Notes: generated by a model from the letters alone, not told the origin. Positions 8,981 to 17,324 are shown, numbered from the stretch's first letter. The stretch is DNA of 64,000 nt from Novosphingobium piscinae (GCF_014230355.1 NZ_JACLAX010000002.1:186001-250000); one strand, 5' to 3'. Translations and numbers: made by a program.

Positions 8981-10105
8981 CTAGAACAGCGCCAGCTGCC
9001 CGTCGCTCGCCGGTCGGCGGAACTGCGTGCAATCGAGCTGCAGGGTCTCGCGCTGGCGGTTGAGGCCCAGCTTGCGGCAGGCGAGACGGAAGCGGGCGCG
9101 GAACAGGTCGGCCCAGGTGCCGCGCGGCTGCATCCGGCTGAAGAACGAGGGATCGTTGTCGCGCCCGTCGCGGACCGACCGGATGATCCCCATCACCTTG
9201 TCCGCGCGGTCGGGATAGTGCGCCGCCAGCCATTCGCGGAACAGCGGCGCCACCTCATGCGGCAGCCGCACCATGATCCAGCTGGCGGAGCGCACCCCGC
9301 GGGCAGCGGCATCGGCCAGGATCCGCTCCATGAACGCGTCGGTGATCGCGGGAATCACCGGCGCGATCGAGACATGGGCCGGTATCCCGGCCTCGGCCAG
9401 CCGGCCCAGGGCGGCCAGCCGCTTGGCCGGCGCCGCGGCGCGCGGTTCGAGCAGCGCCGACAGGCGCGGGTCCAGGCTGGTCACCGAAAGGCCGACCGCG
9501 ACCAGGTTGCACCGGGCCAGCTCCGCCAGAAGATCAAGGTCGCGCAGCACCCGGTCGCTCTTGGTGGTGATCGTCACCGGCTGGCGCGCCTCCAGGCAGA
9601 CCTCCAGCACCTCCCGCGTGATCCGGTAGCGCGCCTCGATGGGCTGGTAGGGATCGGTGTTGGTCCCCATGGCGATCGGCGCACAGCGGTACGAGGGCTT
9701 GGCCAGCGCCTCACGCAGCAGCCGGGCGGCGTCGGGCTTGGCGAACAGCTTCGTCTCGAAGTCGAGCCCCGGTGACAGGTCGTGGAAGGCATGGGTCGGC
9801 CGGGCGAAGCAGTAGATGCAGCCATGCTCGCAGCCCCGGTAGGCGTTGAGCGACCGGTCGAAGGGGATGTCGGGCGACTGGTTGAAGCTGAGGATCGAAC
9901 GGGCCCGCTCCTCGGTCACGGTTGTCCGCAGGCTGTCCCCGGGGTTGCCCACAAGCCCGTCCACAGTGCCGCGCTGGTCGCGCCAGTCGCCGTCGAGCTC
10001 GCGCTGGGCCAGCCCGAAGCGGCTGGGCACTGCCGCCGAGACCGCGCCGCGGCCCTTCTGGCGATCGGGGGGCGGAGCCGGGGAAAGGGTGGAGCGACCG
10101 GGCAT
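8981..10105 (-). CDS. PA0069-family radical SAM protein (SplB-like)
   Basis: A 374-aa radical SAM enzyme. The 4Fe-4S cysteines are in CEHGCIYCFARPTH near residue 75-90 (CxxxCxxC), with the GTNTDPYQP and TKSDRVLRDLDLL segments typical of the PA0069/Rv2578c group related to spore-photoproduct-lyase-like enzymes. Substrate is unknown for this family. The ATG at 10105 is preceded by a good -35/-10 pair (see 10112-10140) that would start transcription at or next to the ATG. The frame stays open further upstream but that extension overlaps the divergent YbjN gene and has no similarity. Confidence 0.85.
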   Translation of the reverse strand: MPGRSTLSPAPPPDRQKGRGAVSAAVPSRFGLAQRELDGDWRDQRGTVDGLVGNPGDSLRTTVTEERARSILSFNQSPDIPFDRSLNAYRGCEHGCIYCFARPTHAFHDLSPGLDFETKLFAKPDAARLLREALAKPSYRCAPIAMGTNTDPYQPIEARYRITREVLEVCLEARQPVTITTKSDRVLRDLDLLAELARCNLVAVGLSVTSLDPRLSALLEPRAAAPAKRLAALGRLAEAGIPAHVSIAPVIPAITDAFMERILADAAARGVRSASWIMVRLPHEVAPLFREWLAAHYPDRADKVMGIIRSVRDGRDNDPSFFSRMQPRGTWADLFRARFRLACRKLGLNRQRETLQLDCTQFRRPASDGQLALF

Positions 10106-10111
10106 GGGCGG

Positions 10112-10140
10112 ATTAGAACATAAGAAGAACAGTTTGACAA
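10112..10140 (-). promoter_or_regulatory. candidate sigma-70-type promoter of the radical SAM gene
   Basis: On the minus strand a TTGTCA (-35) and TCTAAT (-10) are separated by exactly 17 bp. The expected start point falls at about 10105, the A of the ATG, predicting a leaderless transcript. Seen by eye only. Confidence 0.4.
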
Positions 10141-10195
10141 GCATCGCCCCCGGCGCGAGGAGGGCAGGATTGAGCGAGGTCAGGGGGTTGAGGGA

Positions 10196-10705
10196 ATGCG
10201 GCAGGTCTTGCGGATGGGTGTGGCCGTTCTCGCCGCCGGTCTGGCCGCCCCGGTGGCCGCGGCGACTGACTGCCCGACCGCGCTGATCTGCGCCGCGAAC
10301 CCGCGCGGCATCGTCGACAGCCTTCAGGCGCAGGGCTTCAAGGCCGTGCTGGGCAAGAGCGACAACACCGGCAATCCCAAGATCACCTCGTCCGCCTCGG
10401 GCTATGCCTACACGATCTTCTTCTACGGCTGCGACAAGGGCGCCAACTGCACCTCGCTGGGCTTCTCGGTGAACTTCGAGGACGACGGCGCCAACTCGCT
10501 GGCGCTGGCCAACGAATGGAACAAGGACAAGCGCTTTTCGGCCATGTCCTTCGACGAGAGCGACAAGTCGCTGATGCTGACCTACGACGTCACCACGATC
10601 GGCGGGCTCACCCAGGTGAACTTCGCCGACGTGGTCGACTGGTGGCAGACCATGCTTGGCCAGGCCCGCACCTTCTTCGACGCCCATCCGGCGCCGAAAC
10701 GGTAA
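10196..10705 (+). CDS. YbjN domain-containing secreted protein
   Basis: A 169-aa protein with a cleavable signal peptide (about residues 1-22, ending PVAAA) followed by a YbjN-type fold: GIVDSLQAQGFKAVL, the ITSSASGYAYTIFFYGC strand pair, and the WNKDKRFSAM segment, where an incoming protein is compared with a helix-strand domain like that of type III secretion chaperones. Two cysteine pairs in the mature part could form disulfides. In sphingomonads this family is usually exported and has no assigned role. It is divergent from the radical SAM gene and convergent with the lytic transglycosylase. Confidence 0.75.
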   Translation: MRQVLRMGVAVLAAGLAAPVAAATDCPTALICAANPRGIVDSLQAQGFKAVLGKSDNTGNPKITSSASGYAYTIFFYGCDKGANCTSLGFSVNFEDDGANSLALANEWNKDKRFSAMSFDESDKSLMLTYDVTTIGGLTQVNFADVVDWWQTMLGQARTFFDAHPAPKR

Positions 10706-10774
10706 CCGGACATCATCAAGGCGCAGTCGGCGGGGCTGGGCCCTGGTTCAACTGGGACGCGACCAGCCCCTTGC

Positions 10775-12568
10775 TCACCGGCTACGTAGCAGGGTCCCGT
10801 TGCTGGCCATGCGCACGGCCTGGCTGCCGGCGAGGTCGGGGAAGGTGGGCCACATCGCCTGGGCCAGCGCGATCCGGCTTTCCGAGGGGCCGCCGGCCTG
10901 GCGCTCGTACATCCAGTAGTTCTTCAGGACCACGTTCACGTAGCCGCGGGTCTCCCAGTAGGGCACGCTCTCGATCCACAGCAGCGGATCGCCCTTGTCG
11001 CGGATCTCGGTGTTCCAGCGGGTGACCGGCAGGAGACCGGCGTTGTAGGCGGCGATCACCTTGGGCAGCAGACCCTGGGTGCCGGGGCTCTCGCGCAGCA
11101 TCTGCAGGTGGCGCTGACCGAACGCGAGGTTGACCTCGGGCCGGGTGATCTCGGTCGGCGAGACGCCGAGCGCGGCGGCGTGATCGCGCGCGGCGGCAGG
11201 CATGATCTGCATCAGGCCGCGGGCGCCGGCCGGGCTGGTCACGCTGGTACGGAAGATCGATTCCTGCAGGGCATGGGCATAGACCAGCGCGGGATCGACC
11301 TTCCAGCCGGTGGCCGGGGTCCACCTGGGAGTGGGGAAGCGCAGGGCCGGTTCGGGCTTGCCGCCGGCCGGGGCGGCATAGGCCATCCACAGCTGGGTGG
11401 CGGGCAGGCCAAGATCGCGCGCCAGGCGCGACAGCGGCTGGTAGAGCGCGGGGCTGCCGGTGCGCGCCTGGTAGCGCAGCACCTCGTCGGCCAGGCCATC
11501 CTCGCCGATCTCGGCCAGTTGCACCGCGGTGCGCACGGCCGGGTTGTCGCGCAGGCGCTGCCAGTCGGTCTGGGTGAAGTCGGGCGCCTGGTGGGTCGTC
11601 GGCAGGCGCAGGCCGAGCTGCTCGGCCGCCATCATGCCGTAGAAGGTTTCATCGCGCGCCGCGGCCAGGCGGAGCGGGGCGCTCGCCGCCTCGGGCTTGC
11701 GGCAGCGGACCAGCGCGCGGCTTTGCCAGTACCAGGCCGCGGTCTTGAGCTCGGCATTGTCGGCCGCCGCGGCGGTGCGCGCGAAGGCTTCGGCGGCGCC
11801 CTGGCAATCGTCGAGCCGCCAGGCGGCGAGACCTGCGGTCCACCACCCTTCGGCGACCCACGGGCCATAGCCCTCCGCCGCGGTCTGGGCGAGCGCATAG
11901 GCCGCCGCGTCATTGTTCTCGATGTAGAACGACCAGGCGATCTTGGCGCGCCATTCGGCCCGCGCCGGGAGGCTGAGGGTGGCGTCGATCCCGTCGAGCA
12001 GCAGCTTCGCGCCAGCCGGGTCGTCCCCCTTGATCCGCTCCTGGATCCCGCTGGCGACCAGCGCCGGCATGGTCCCGTCGCCAGTGTCGCGCGGGCGCAC
12101 GCGCTTCTGGCTGGTGGCGACCGCGTAGAGCGGCTGGGCCTGCGGCAGCGCGGGCAGGGCGCTGGCCCCGCGCTTCGCGGCCAGCGCGGCGATCTGCTCG
12201 GCCTGCGGCAGCCCGGCGCCCTGGCTGAGCCACTGGGTCAGCGCCGGCAGCTCGACCCGCGGGCTCTTGGCGTCGAGATAGTATTCGGCCCGGGCAACCT
12301 GGTGCAGCGGGCCATCGGGCTTCTGCGCGAACAGGGCCTGGACGCGTGGCCAGTCCTGATGCTCGATCGCGTTGAACAGGTCCTTGTAATAGGTCCGCTC
12401 CTCGCCGGTCAGCAGGGTGGGAACGGCAGTGCGGTCGGCGCGGTTGCGGAAATAGTCGACCGCGGCGCTGTTCGCCTGGGCCAGCCCGGGCAGCAGGGTG
12501 CAGGCCAGCGCCCCCGCCAGCGCCCCCGCCAGCGCCAGGCGCGCGTGCCGGGGCCGCCATGCCGTCAT
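10775..12568 (-). CDS. soluble lytic murein transglycosylase (Slt70-like)
   Basis: Periplasmic peptidoglycan lyase producing 1,6-anhydromuropeptides. The 597-aa protein starts with a signal peptide (about 1-30, ending GLAQA), then a long alpha-superhelical ring of tetratricopeptide-like repeats, then a C-terminal lysozyme-like SLT domain with the catalytic Glu in HALQESIFRTSVTSPAGARGLMQIMP near residue 430-455 and the AYNAG motif after it. Start taken at the ATG at 12568; the frame runs on upstream into the preceding gene. It lies 14 bp beyond the uracil-DNA-glycosylase-like gene and is probably co-transcribed with it. Confidence 0.9.
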   Translation of the reverse strand: MTAWRPRHARLALAGALAGALACTLLPGLAQANSAAVDYFRNRADRTAVPTLLTGEERTYYKDLFNAIEHQDWPRVQALFAQKPDGPLHQVARAEYYLDAKSPRVELPALTQWLSQGAGLPQAEQIAALAAKRGASALPALPQAQPLYAVATSQKRVRPRDTGDGTMPALVASGIQERIKGDDPAGAKLLLDGIDATLSLPARAEWRAKIAWSFYIENNDAAAYALAQTAAEGYGPWVAEGWWTAGLAAWRLDDCQGAAEAFARTAAAADNAELKTAAWYWQSRALVRCRKPEAASAPLRLAAARDETFYGMMAAEQLGLRLPTTHQAPDFTQTDWQRLRDNPAVRTAVQLAEIGEDGLADEVLRYQARTGSPALYQPLSRLARDLGLPATQLWMAYAAPAGGKPEPALRFPTPRWTPATGWKVDPALVYAHALQESIFRTSVTSPAGARGLMQIMPAAARDHAAALGVSPTEITRPEVNLAFGQRHLQMLRESPGTQGLLPKVIAAYNAGLLPVTRWNTEIRDKGDPLLWIESVPYWETRGYVNVVLKNYWMYERQAGGPSESRIALAQAMWPTFPDLAGSQAVRMASNGTLLRSR

Positions 12569-12582
12569 GATGCGCAAGCCGT

Positions 12583-13347
12583 TCAGTGTTCCGTCCAGTC
12601 CAACCAGTTCCGCCAGAAGCCCGCTTTCCATGCCGGGCGTGCCAGCAGCGCGCCCAGATCGCGGGCCGCCAGCAGCGGCACCGTTCGCCCTTCATGGTTA
12701 AATGAGGGTAAAGTTTGAGCGCTATGCGTTGGATCGTGGCCGAGCAGCGGCAGAATGGTCCCGCCGAACACGATCAGCCGCTCCGGCGCCACCAGTCCGA
12801 TGTGGTGCGCCAGCACCGCACCGGCCCCGCGCGCGGCGAGCGCCGGCCAATCGACCAGCGGGGTGTGGCGGGGGAGCACCGAGGCGACATAGACCGCCTC
12901 GGCCTCCACCCCCATGGCGCTCAGCATGCGCGCCAGCAGGTCGCCCTCGGGTCCGGCCAGCAGGTGCGGCGAATCGCCCTGCTCGGGCTGGGGCACGACC
13001 ACCATGATTCGCGCCCCGGCGGGCCCGCGCGGGGGGACCCGGTCGCGCACCTGGCCATCATCGAGCGCCGGTTCGCTCAGCCACCATGCGGCAAAGCCGG
13101 CAAGGCTGTCGGGCCACCGGGCCGGATCGCCCCCGAACCCGGCCTGGGGAGGCGGCGCAGCCGGGGCAGGGACATCCCGCGCGGCGACCGGCGCGGCTGC
13201 CGCTACGGCTTCGCCCGGCGGGGCCAGCCAGCGGGTCGGGGTGTCGGCAAAATCGAGATCGACCCCGGCATCGCGCCACCAGTCCAGCACCGCCGCGATA
13301 TCGGCGGCGCGCAGCCCTGGGTTGTGGGAAGGATCGAGCCTGTCCAT
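12583..13347 (-). CDS. uracil-DNA glycosylase superfamily protein, probably catalytically degenerate
   Basis: A 254-aa protein whose C-terminal half resembles the type 4/5 uracil-DNA glycosylase fold: IMVVVPQPEQGDS, a loaded helix (GDLLARMLSAMG), VYVASVLPRH, and a late RLIVFGGTILPLLG strand. The canonical GEAPG loop and the C-terminal HPS motif are not recognisable, and no Cx2C iron-sulfur cysteines are visible, so catalysis is doubtful. The N-terminal ~80 residues hold a WWRDAGVD segment and an Ala/Pro-rich linker. Start is the ATG giving MDRLDPSHN; an upstream in-frame start at 13380 is possible. The position next to slt recurs in sphingomonads as far as I recall. Confidence 0.6.
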   Translation of the reverse strand: MDRLDPSHNPGLRAADIAAVLDWWRDAGVDLDFADTPTRWLAPPGEAVAAAAPVAARDVPAPAAPPPQAGFGGDPARWPDSLAGFAAWWLSEPALDDGQVRDRVPPRGPAGARIMVVVPQPEQGDSPHLLAGPEGDLLARMLSAMGVEAEAVYVASVLPRHTPLVDWPALAARGAGAVLAHHIGLVAPERLIVFGGTILPLLGHDPTHSAQTLPSFNHEGRTVPLLAARDLGALLARPAWKAGFWRNWLDWTEH

Positions 13348-13445
13348 CGCAAGTGGCCTTGACCTGTCGCGGCGCAGCAATCAAGGCGAATTAACGGAGC
13401 GATTAAGCCGGGGTCGGATGCGCCGGCACAGCCAGGACGGGACTG

Positions 13446-15110
13446 ATGAGCGAACAGGTTGCGATCGAACGGGAATCGATGCCCTACGATGTCGTCATCG
13501 TGGGAGGCGGGCCAGCCGGCCTCGGCACGGCGATCCGCCTGAAACAGCTCAATGCCGACCTTTCGGTCTGCATCCTCGAGAAGGGCTCCGAGATCGGCGC
13601 CCACATCCTGTCGGGTGCGACCTACGATCCGCGCGCGCTCGACGAGCTGCTCCCCGACTGGCGCGACCAGGGCTGCCCGATGGCCGAGGTGCCGGTGACC
13701 GACAACTGGCACTGGAATCTGACCCGCACGGGCAAGATGTCCATCCCCCATGCCCTGATGCCCCCGTTCCTCTCGAACAAGGGCAACTACACCGGCTCGC
13801 TCGGCAACCTGTGCCGCTGGCTGGCGGGCAAGGCCGAGGAACTGGGGGTCGAGATCTTCCCGGGCTTCCCCGCCGCCGAGGTGCTCTATGGCGACCGGGG
13901 CGAGGTGATCGGGGTCCAGACCGGCGACATGGGGGTTGACCGCGAAGGGCAGCCCAAGGGCGATTTCCAGCCGGGCATGAACCTGCTCGCCAAGTACACC
14001 GTGTTCTGTGAAGGCGCCCGCGGGCACCTGACCAAGCGGCTCAAGGCCAAGTACGATCTCGAAGCCGATTGCCAGCCGCAGGTCTACGGCATCGGCATGA
14101 AGGAGCTGTGGGACATCGATCCCGACAAGCACGTTCCGGGCCGGGTGATCCACACCCAGGGCTGGCCGCTGTCGGAAAGCGACAGCTGGGGCGGCGGGTT
14201 CCTCTATCACCAGGCGGGCAACCAGGTCTCGCTCGGGTTCGTCTGCGCGCTCGATTACAAGAACCCCTGGGTCTATCCCTTCGAGGAGTTCCAGCGCTGG
14301 AAGCAGCACCCCGAGATCCGCAAGATCCTGGAAGGCGGCAAGCGCGTGGCCTATGGCGCGCGGGCGATCAATGAGGGCGGCTGGCAGTCGGTGCCGAAGC
14401 TCGACTTCCCGGGCGGGGTGCTGGCCGGCTGCTCGGCAGGCTTCGTCAACGTCCCGCGGATCAAGGGCAGCCACACCGCGATGAAGAGCGGCATGCTGGC
14501 CGCCGAGGCGATTGCCGCGGCGATCGCCACCGGGCGCGAGGGCGATTCGCTGGGCGAATACGACGCCGCCGTGCGCGAGAGCTGGATCGCCGCCGAGCTC
14601 AAGCTGGTGCAGAATGCCGAGCCGATGGTCGCCAAGTTCGGCGGCGAGCTGGGCACGATCCTCGCCGGGACGGACATGTGGCTGCGCACCCTGTTCGGCT
14701 TCGGCCTGGCCAAGCCGATGAAGCATCACACCGATGCCTCGGCCACCCAGCGGGCCGATCTCTACAGGCCGATCGCCTATCCCAAGCCGGATGGCGTGAT
14801 CAGCTTCGACCGGCTGACCAGCGTCTCGTTCTCGTTCACCAACCACGAGGAAGACCAGCCCTGCCACCTGCGGTTGAAGGATCCGACGGTGCCGACGCGG
14901 ATCAACCTGCCGCTCTATGCTGGGCCCGAGGCGCGCTATTGCCCGGCCGGGGTCTACGAATTCGTCGAAACCGCCGATGCCGGCCCGCGCCTGCAGATCA
15001 ACGCGCAGAACTGCGTGCACTGCAAGACCTGCGACATCAAGGACGCGACCCAGAACATCGAATGGGTGACGCCCGAAGGCGGCGGCGGGCCGAACTATCC
15101 GAACATGTGA
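13446..15110 (+). CDS. electron transfer flavoprotein-ubiquinone oxidoreductase
   Basis: Membrane-associated enzyme passing electrons from ETF (fatty-acid and amino-acid dehydrogenases) to ubiquinone. The 554 residues carry an N-terminal FAD-binding VVIVGGGPAGLGTA near 18-31, the ETF-QO core with GMKELWDID and the membrane-inserting region, and a C-terminal 4Fe-4S cluster site CVHCKTCDIKD near 525-535. Length and order are standard. Transcribed alone; the divergent neighbour is the UDG-like gene. The 62-bp tandem repeats start 3 bp after the stop. Confidence 0.93.
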   Translation: MSEQVAIERESMPYDVVIVGGGPAGLGTAIRLKQLNADLSVCILEKGSEIGAHILSGATYDPRALDELLPDWRDQGCPMAEVPVTDNWHWNLTRTGKMSIPHALMPPFLSNKGNYTGSLGNLCRWLAGKAEELGVEIFPGFPAAEVLYGDRGEVIGVQTGDMGVDREGQPKGDFQPGMNLLAKYTVFCEGARGHLTKRLKAKYDLEADCQPQVYGIGMKELWDIDPDKHVPGRVIHTQGWPLSESDSWGGGFLYHQAGNQVSLGFVCALDYKNPWVYPFEEFQRWKQHPEIRKILEGGKRVAYGARAINEGGWQSVPKLDFPGGVLAGCSAGFVNVPRIKGSHTAMKSGMLAAEAIAAAIATGREGDSLGEYDAAVRESWIAAELKLVQNAEPMVAKFGGELGTILAGTDMWLRTLFGFGLAKPMKHHTDASATQRADLYRPIAYPKPDGVISFDRLTSVSFSFTNHEEDQPCHLRLKDPTVPTRINLPLYAGPEARYCPAGVYEFVETADAGPRLQINAQNCVHCKTCDIKDATQNIEWVTPEGGGGPNYPNM

Positions 15111-15113
15111 GTG

Positions 15114-15356
15114 CTTCCTCCCCGGTACGGGGAGGGGGACCATCCGCAGGATGGTGGAGGGGCACAGGCCCCAAGCTTCCTCCCCGGTACGGGGAGGGGG
15201 ACCATCCGCAGGATGGTGGAGGGGCACAGGCCCCAAGCTTCCTCCCCGGCACGGGGAGGGGGACCATCCGCAGGATGGTGGAGGGGCACAGGCCCCAAGC
15301 TTCCTCCCCGGTACGGGGAGGGGGACCATCCGCAGGATGGTGGAGGGGCACAGGCC
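15114..15356 (+). repeat. four tandem copies of a 62-bp palindrome-containing repeat
   Basis: Copies at 15114-15175, 15176-15237, 15238-15299 and 15300-15356 (last truncated at its end) are nearly identical; copy 3 differs by one base (GGCACGG for GGTACGG). Each unit contains two palindromes, CCTCCCCGGTACGGGGAGG and CCATCCGCAGGATGG, and then GAGGGGCACAGGCCCC. The array starts directly after the ETF-QO stop codon. A diverged inverted copy lies at 15748-15803 and a partial copy at 2860-2905. There are no unique spacers, so it is not a CRISPR array. Confidence 0.95.
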
Positions 15357-15373
15357 GTAGTATCCGGCCTTGG

Positions 15374-15808
15374 ATGCTCACTGGCCCCGTCTCGACCGTC
15401 AAGCTCGCGCGCAAGCTGCGTTCGGAGATGAGCGTTCCTGAGCGGCTGCTGTGGCGAGAACTGCGCTGCCGTCCGAGCGGGTTCAAGTTCAGGCGTCAAC
15501 ACCCGGCCGAGGTCTACGTGATCGACGTCTTCTGCCCGGCTGTACGGCTGGCCATCGAGGTCGACAGATTCGCGCATGACACGGCCGAAGGTGTGAGGCG
15601 GGACTCGGCAAAATCGCACCATCTGCGCTCCCAAGGCGTTGCCACACTGCGCGTGCCGGCTAAGGCGGTGCTCGAAGACGTCGGCAGCGTGGTGGAACGG
15701 ATCGTGGCGGTTTGTGTCGAGCGTGGGGAGAAGTTGGCGCGTCGTAACGCCGTGCCCCTCCACCAGCCTGCGGCTGGTCCCCCTCCCCGTGCCGGGGAGG
15801 AAGCATGA
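15374..15808 (+). CDS. DUF559 (Vsr-like) endonuclease-domain protein
   Basis: A 144-aa protein with the DUF559 signature: RKLRSEMSVPERLLWRELR near residues 11-30, FKFRRQHPAEVYVIDVFCP near 37-56, and the metal-site strand LAIEVD followed by a His near 60-68. DUF559 belongs to the PD-(D/E)xK/Vsr-like nuclease fold; activity of single-domain members is largely unknown. The core ends near residue 118. The last ~19 residues, rich in Pro and Ala, are encoded by an inverted copy of the 62-bp repeat, so they look like read-through into the repeat. The stop overlaps the ispE ATG (ATGA). The gene is bracketed by the tandem array on the left and the inverted copy on the right. Confidence 0.8.
   Translation: MLTGPVSTVKLARKLRSEMSVPERLLWRELRCRPSGFKFRRQHPAEVYVIDVFCPAVRLAIEVDRFAHDTAEGVRRDSAKSHHLRSQGVATLRVPAKAVLEDVGSVVERIVAVCVERGEKLARRNAVPLHQPAAGPPPRAGEEA
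15748..15803 (-). repeat. inverted, diverged copy of the 62-bp repeat
   Basis: Read on the minus strand this is CTTCCTCCCCGGCACGGGGAG followed by GGGGACCAGCCGCAGG and CTGGTGGAGGGGCACGGC, i.e. the array unit with paired changes (CCATCC/GGATGG becomes CCAGCC/GGCTGG) that keep the second palindrome intact. Compensatory change implies the hairpin is selected. It encodes the tail of the DUF559 protein. Confidence 0.85.
15794..15800 (+). promoter_or_regulatory. ispE ribosome binding site supplied by the repeat
   Basis: GGGGAGG lies 4-5 nt before the ispE ATG at 15805 and is the outer arm of the repeat palindrome. No other Shine-Dalgarno sequence precedes ispE. If the repeat RNA folds, the arm would be paired and ispE initiation would depend on ribosomes finishing the overlapping DUF559 frame. 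Confidence 0.5.
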
Positions 15809-16602
15809 TCGAAACCGCCTATGCCAAGATCAACCTTGCCCTGCACGTCCGGCGGCGGCGCGAGGATGGCTACCATGAGCTCGAGACGGTGTTCGCCTTC
15901 GTCGATGCCGGGGACTGCCTGAGCGCGGAGGCCGCGCCGCGCGATGCGCTGACCACGGTGGGCGAGTTCGGCAACGTCCTGACCGATCCTGCGGAGAACA
16001 TCGTGGCCCGGGCGCTGGTCGCCCTGCCGCGCGCGGAGGGGCTGGCGCTCACGCTCGAGAAGAACCTGCCGGTGGCGGCCGGGCTGGGCGGGGGATCGGC
16101 CGACGCCGGCGCGGTGTTCCGGCTGGTCGAGCGGCACTATGGCCTGCCCGCCGACTGGGCCGCGCGCGCCGCGGAGCTGGGCGCGGACGTGCCGGCCTGC
16201 GTGCGCAGCGAGACCTGCATCGGACGCGGCACCGGGACCGAGCTGGAGCCGGTCGCCAGCGATCTGGTGGGCACCCCGGTGCTGCTGGTCAATCCGCGCG
16301 TGCCGCTCTCCACCGGGCCGGTGTTCCGGGCCTGGGACGGGATCGATCGCGGCGGCCTGCCCGCCGGCTCGGTGCGCGCGATCGCGCTGGCCGGGCGCAA
16401 CGATCTGGAGCCGCCGGCGCTGGCGCTGTGCCCGGCGATCGGCGCGGTACTGGCGCACCTGCGGACCACCGGGGCCTGGCTGGTGCGCATGTCGGGCTCG
16501 GGGGCAACCTGCTTCGCGCTGTACGAGACGGCCGCGGCGCGTGACGCGGCCCGGGCCGGCCTGCCGGCGGAGTGGTGGAGCCTGGCGGGAGGGCTGCGAT
16601 GA
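15805..16602 (+). CDS. ispE: 4-diphosphocytidyl-2-C-methyl-D-erythritol kinase
   Basis: GHMP-family kinase phosphorylating CDP-ME in the non-mevalonate isoprenoid pathway. The 265 residues start MIETAYAKINLALHV, the typical N-terminal motif with the KINL substrate loop, and contain the phosphate-binding PVAAGLGGGSADA near residues 90-102 and the C-terminal RMSGSGATCF motif near 230-240. Length is slightly below the usual 280-290, with no missing motif. It overlaps both the upstream DUF559 gene and the downstream amidohydrolase by 4 bp. Confidence 0.93.
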   Translation: MIETAYAKINLALHVRRRREDGYHELETVFAFVDAGDCLSAEAAPRDALTTVGEFGNVLTDPAENIVARALVALPRAEGLALTLEKNLPVAAGLGGGSADAGAVFRLVERHYGLPADWAARAAELGADVPACVRSETCIGRGTGTELEPVASDLVGTPVLLVNPRVPLSTGPVFRAWDGIDRGGLPAGSVRAIALAGRNDLEPPALALCPAIGAVLAHLRTTGAWLVRMSGSGATCFALYETAAARDAARAGLPAEWWSLAGGLR

Positions 16603-17324
16603 GCGACGTCTTCCGCCTGCTCGGCACCCCGCGCTTCGGGGGCATTCTGGTCGTCTCCGACCACGCCTCGAACCACGTCCCGGCCGACATCGCCCTGGGC
16701 ATCGACCCGCAGTTGCTGACCGAGCACATGGCGATCGACATCGGCGTCGCCGAGGTGGGAGCCTTGCTGGCGCAGCGCGCGGGCTTCGCTGCGTTTCAGT
16801 GCGCGGTCAGCCGGCTGGTCTGCGACGTCAACCGCGAGGAGGATGCGCCCGGCGCCGTGGCCGAGGCCAGCGACGGCCATGCGATCCCCGGCAACATGCT
16901 GTCGGTGGCCGCCCGCGCAGCCCGTATTGCGCGGTTTCACGCGCCCTACCATGCCGCGCTTGCGGCCCAGCTTGATGCCGTGCCGCCGGCGCTGATCCTC
17001 TCGCTGCACAGCTTCACTCCGGCGCTGCGCACCTGCGACAAGCCGCGGCCGTGGCAGGTGGGCGTGCTCTACAACGAGGATGACCGCGCCGCCCGCCTGG
17101 CCCTGCCGCTGCTGACCGCCGAAGGGCTGGTGGCCGGCGATCAGGAGCCCTATTCGGGCAAGCTGCTGAATTACACGATGAACCGCCACGCCGAGGCTGA
17201 GGGACGGCCCTATCTGGGAATCGAGATCCGCCAGGACGAGATCGCCGACGCGGCCGGGCAGGCGCGCTGGGCCGAGATCCTGTTCCGGGTGACCAATGCC
17301 GTGGCGCTGCGCCTGGGGGAATAG
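16599..17324 (+). CDS. N-formylglutamate amidohydrolase family protein
   Basis: A 241-aa member of the FGase family (HutG-like zinc amidohydrolases). Characteristic segments: VVSDHASNHVP near residue 18-28, CDVNRE near 76, ILSLHSFTP near 135 with a metal-site His, and YLGIEIRQDE near the C-terminus. Enzymes of this family cleave N-formylglutamate in histidine breakdown, but no hut genes are near, so the real substrate may be another N-acylated amino acid. Translationally coupled to ispE by an ATGA overlap. Confidence 0.8.
   Translation: MSDVFRLLGTPRFGGILVVSDHASNHVPADIALGIDPQLLTEHMAIDIGVAEVGALLAQRAGFAAFQCAVSRLVCDVNREEDAPGAVAEASDGHAIPGNMLSVAARAARIARFHAPYHAALAAQLDAVPPALILSLHSFTPALRTCDKPRPWQVGVLYNEDDRAARLALPLLTAEGLVAGDQEPYSGKLLNYTMNRHAEAEGRPYLGIEIRQDEIADAAGQARWAEILFRVTNAVALRLGE

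Noticed and set aside
13203..15329. 708-codon minus-strand frame opposite ETF-QO that runs through the repeats
   Set aside because: Its start lies in the tandem array, giving repeated peptide units, and the rest mirrors the ETF-QO gene; not a real gene.
15114..15356. CRISPR array
   Set aside because: The copies are directly joined with no unique spacers, are 62 bp long and are themselves palindromic; no cas genes are present.
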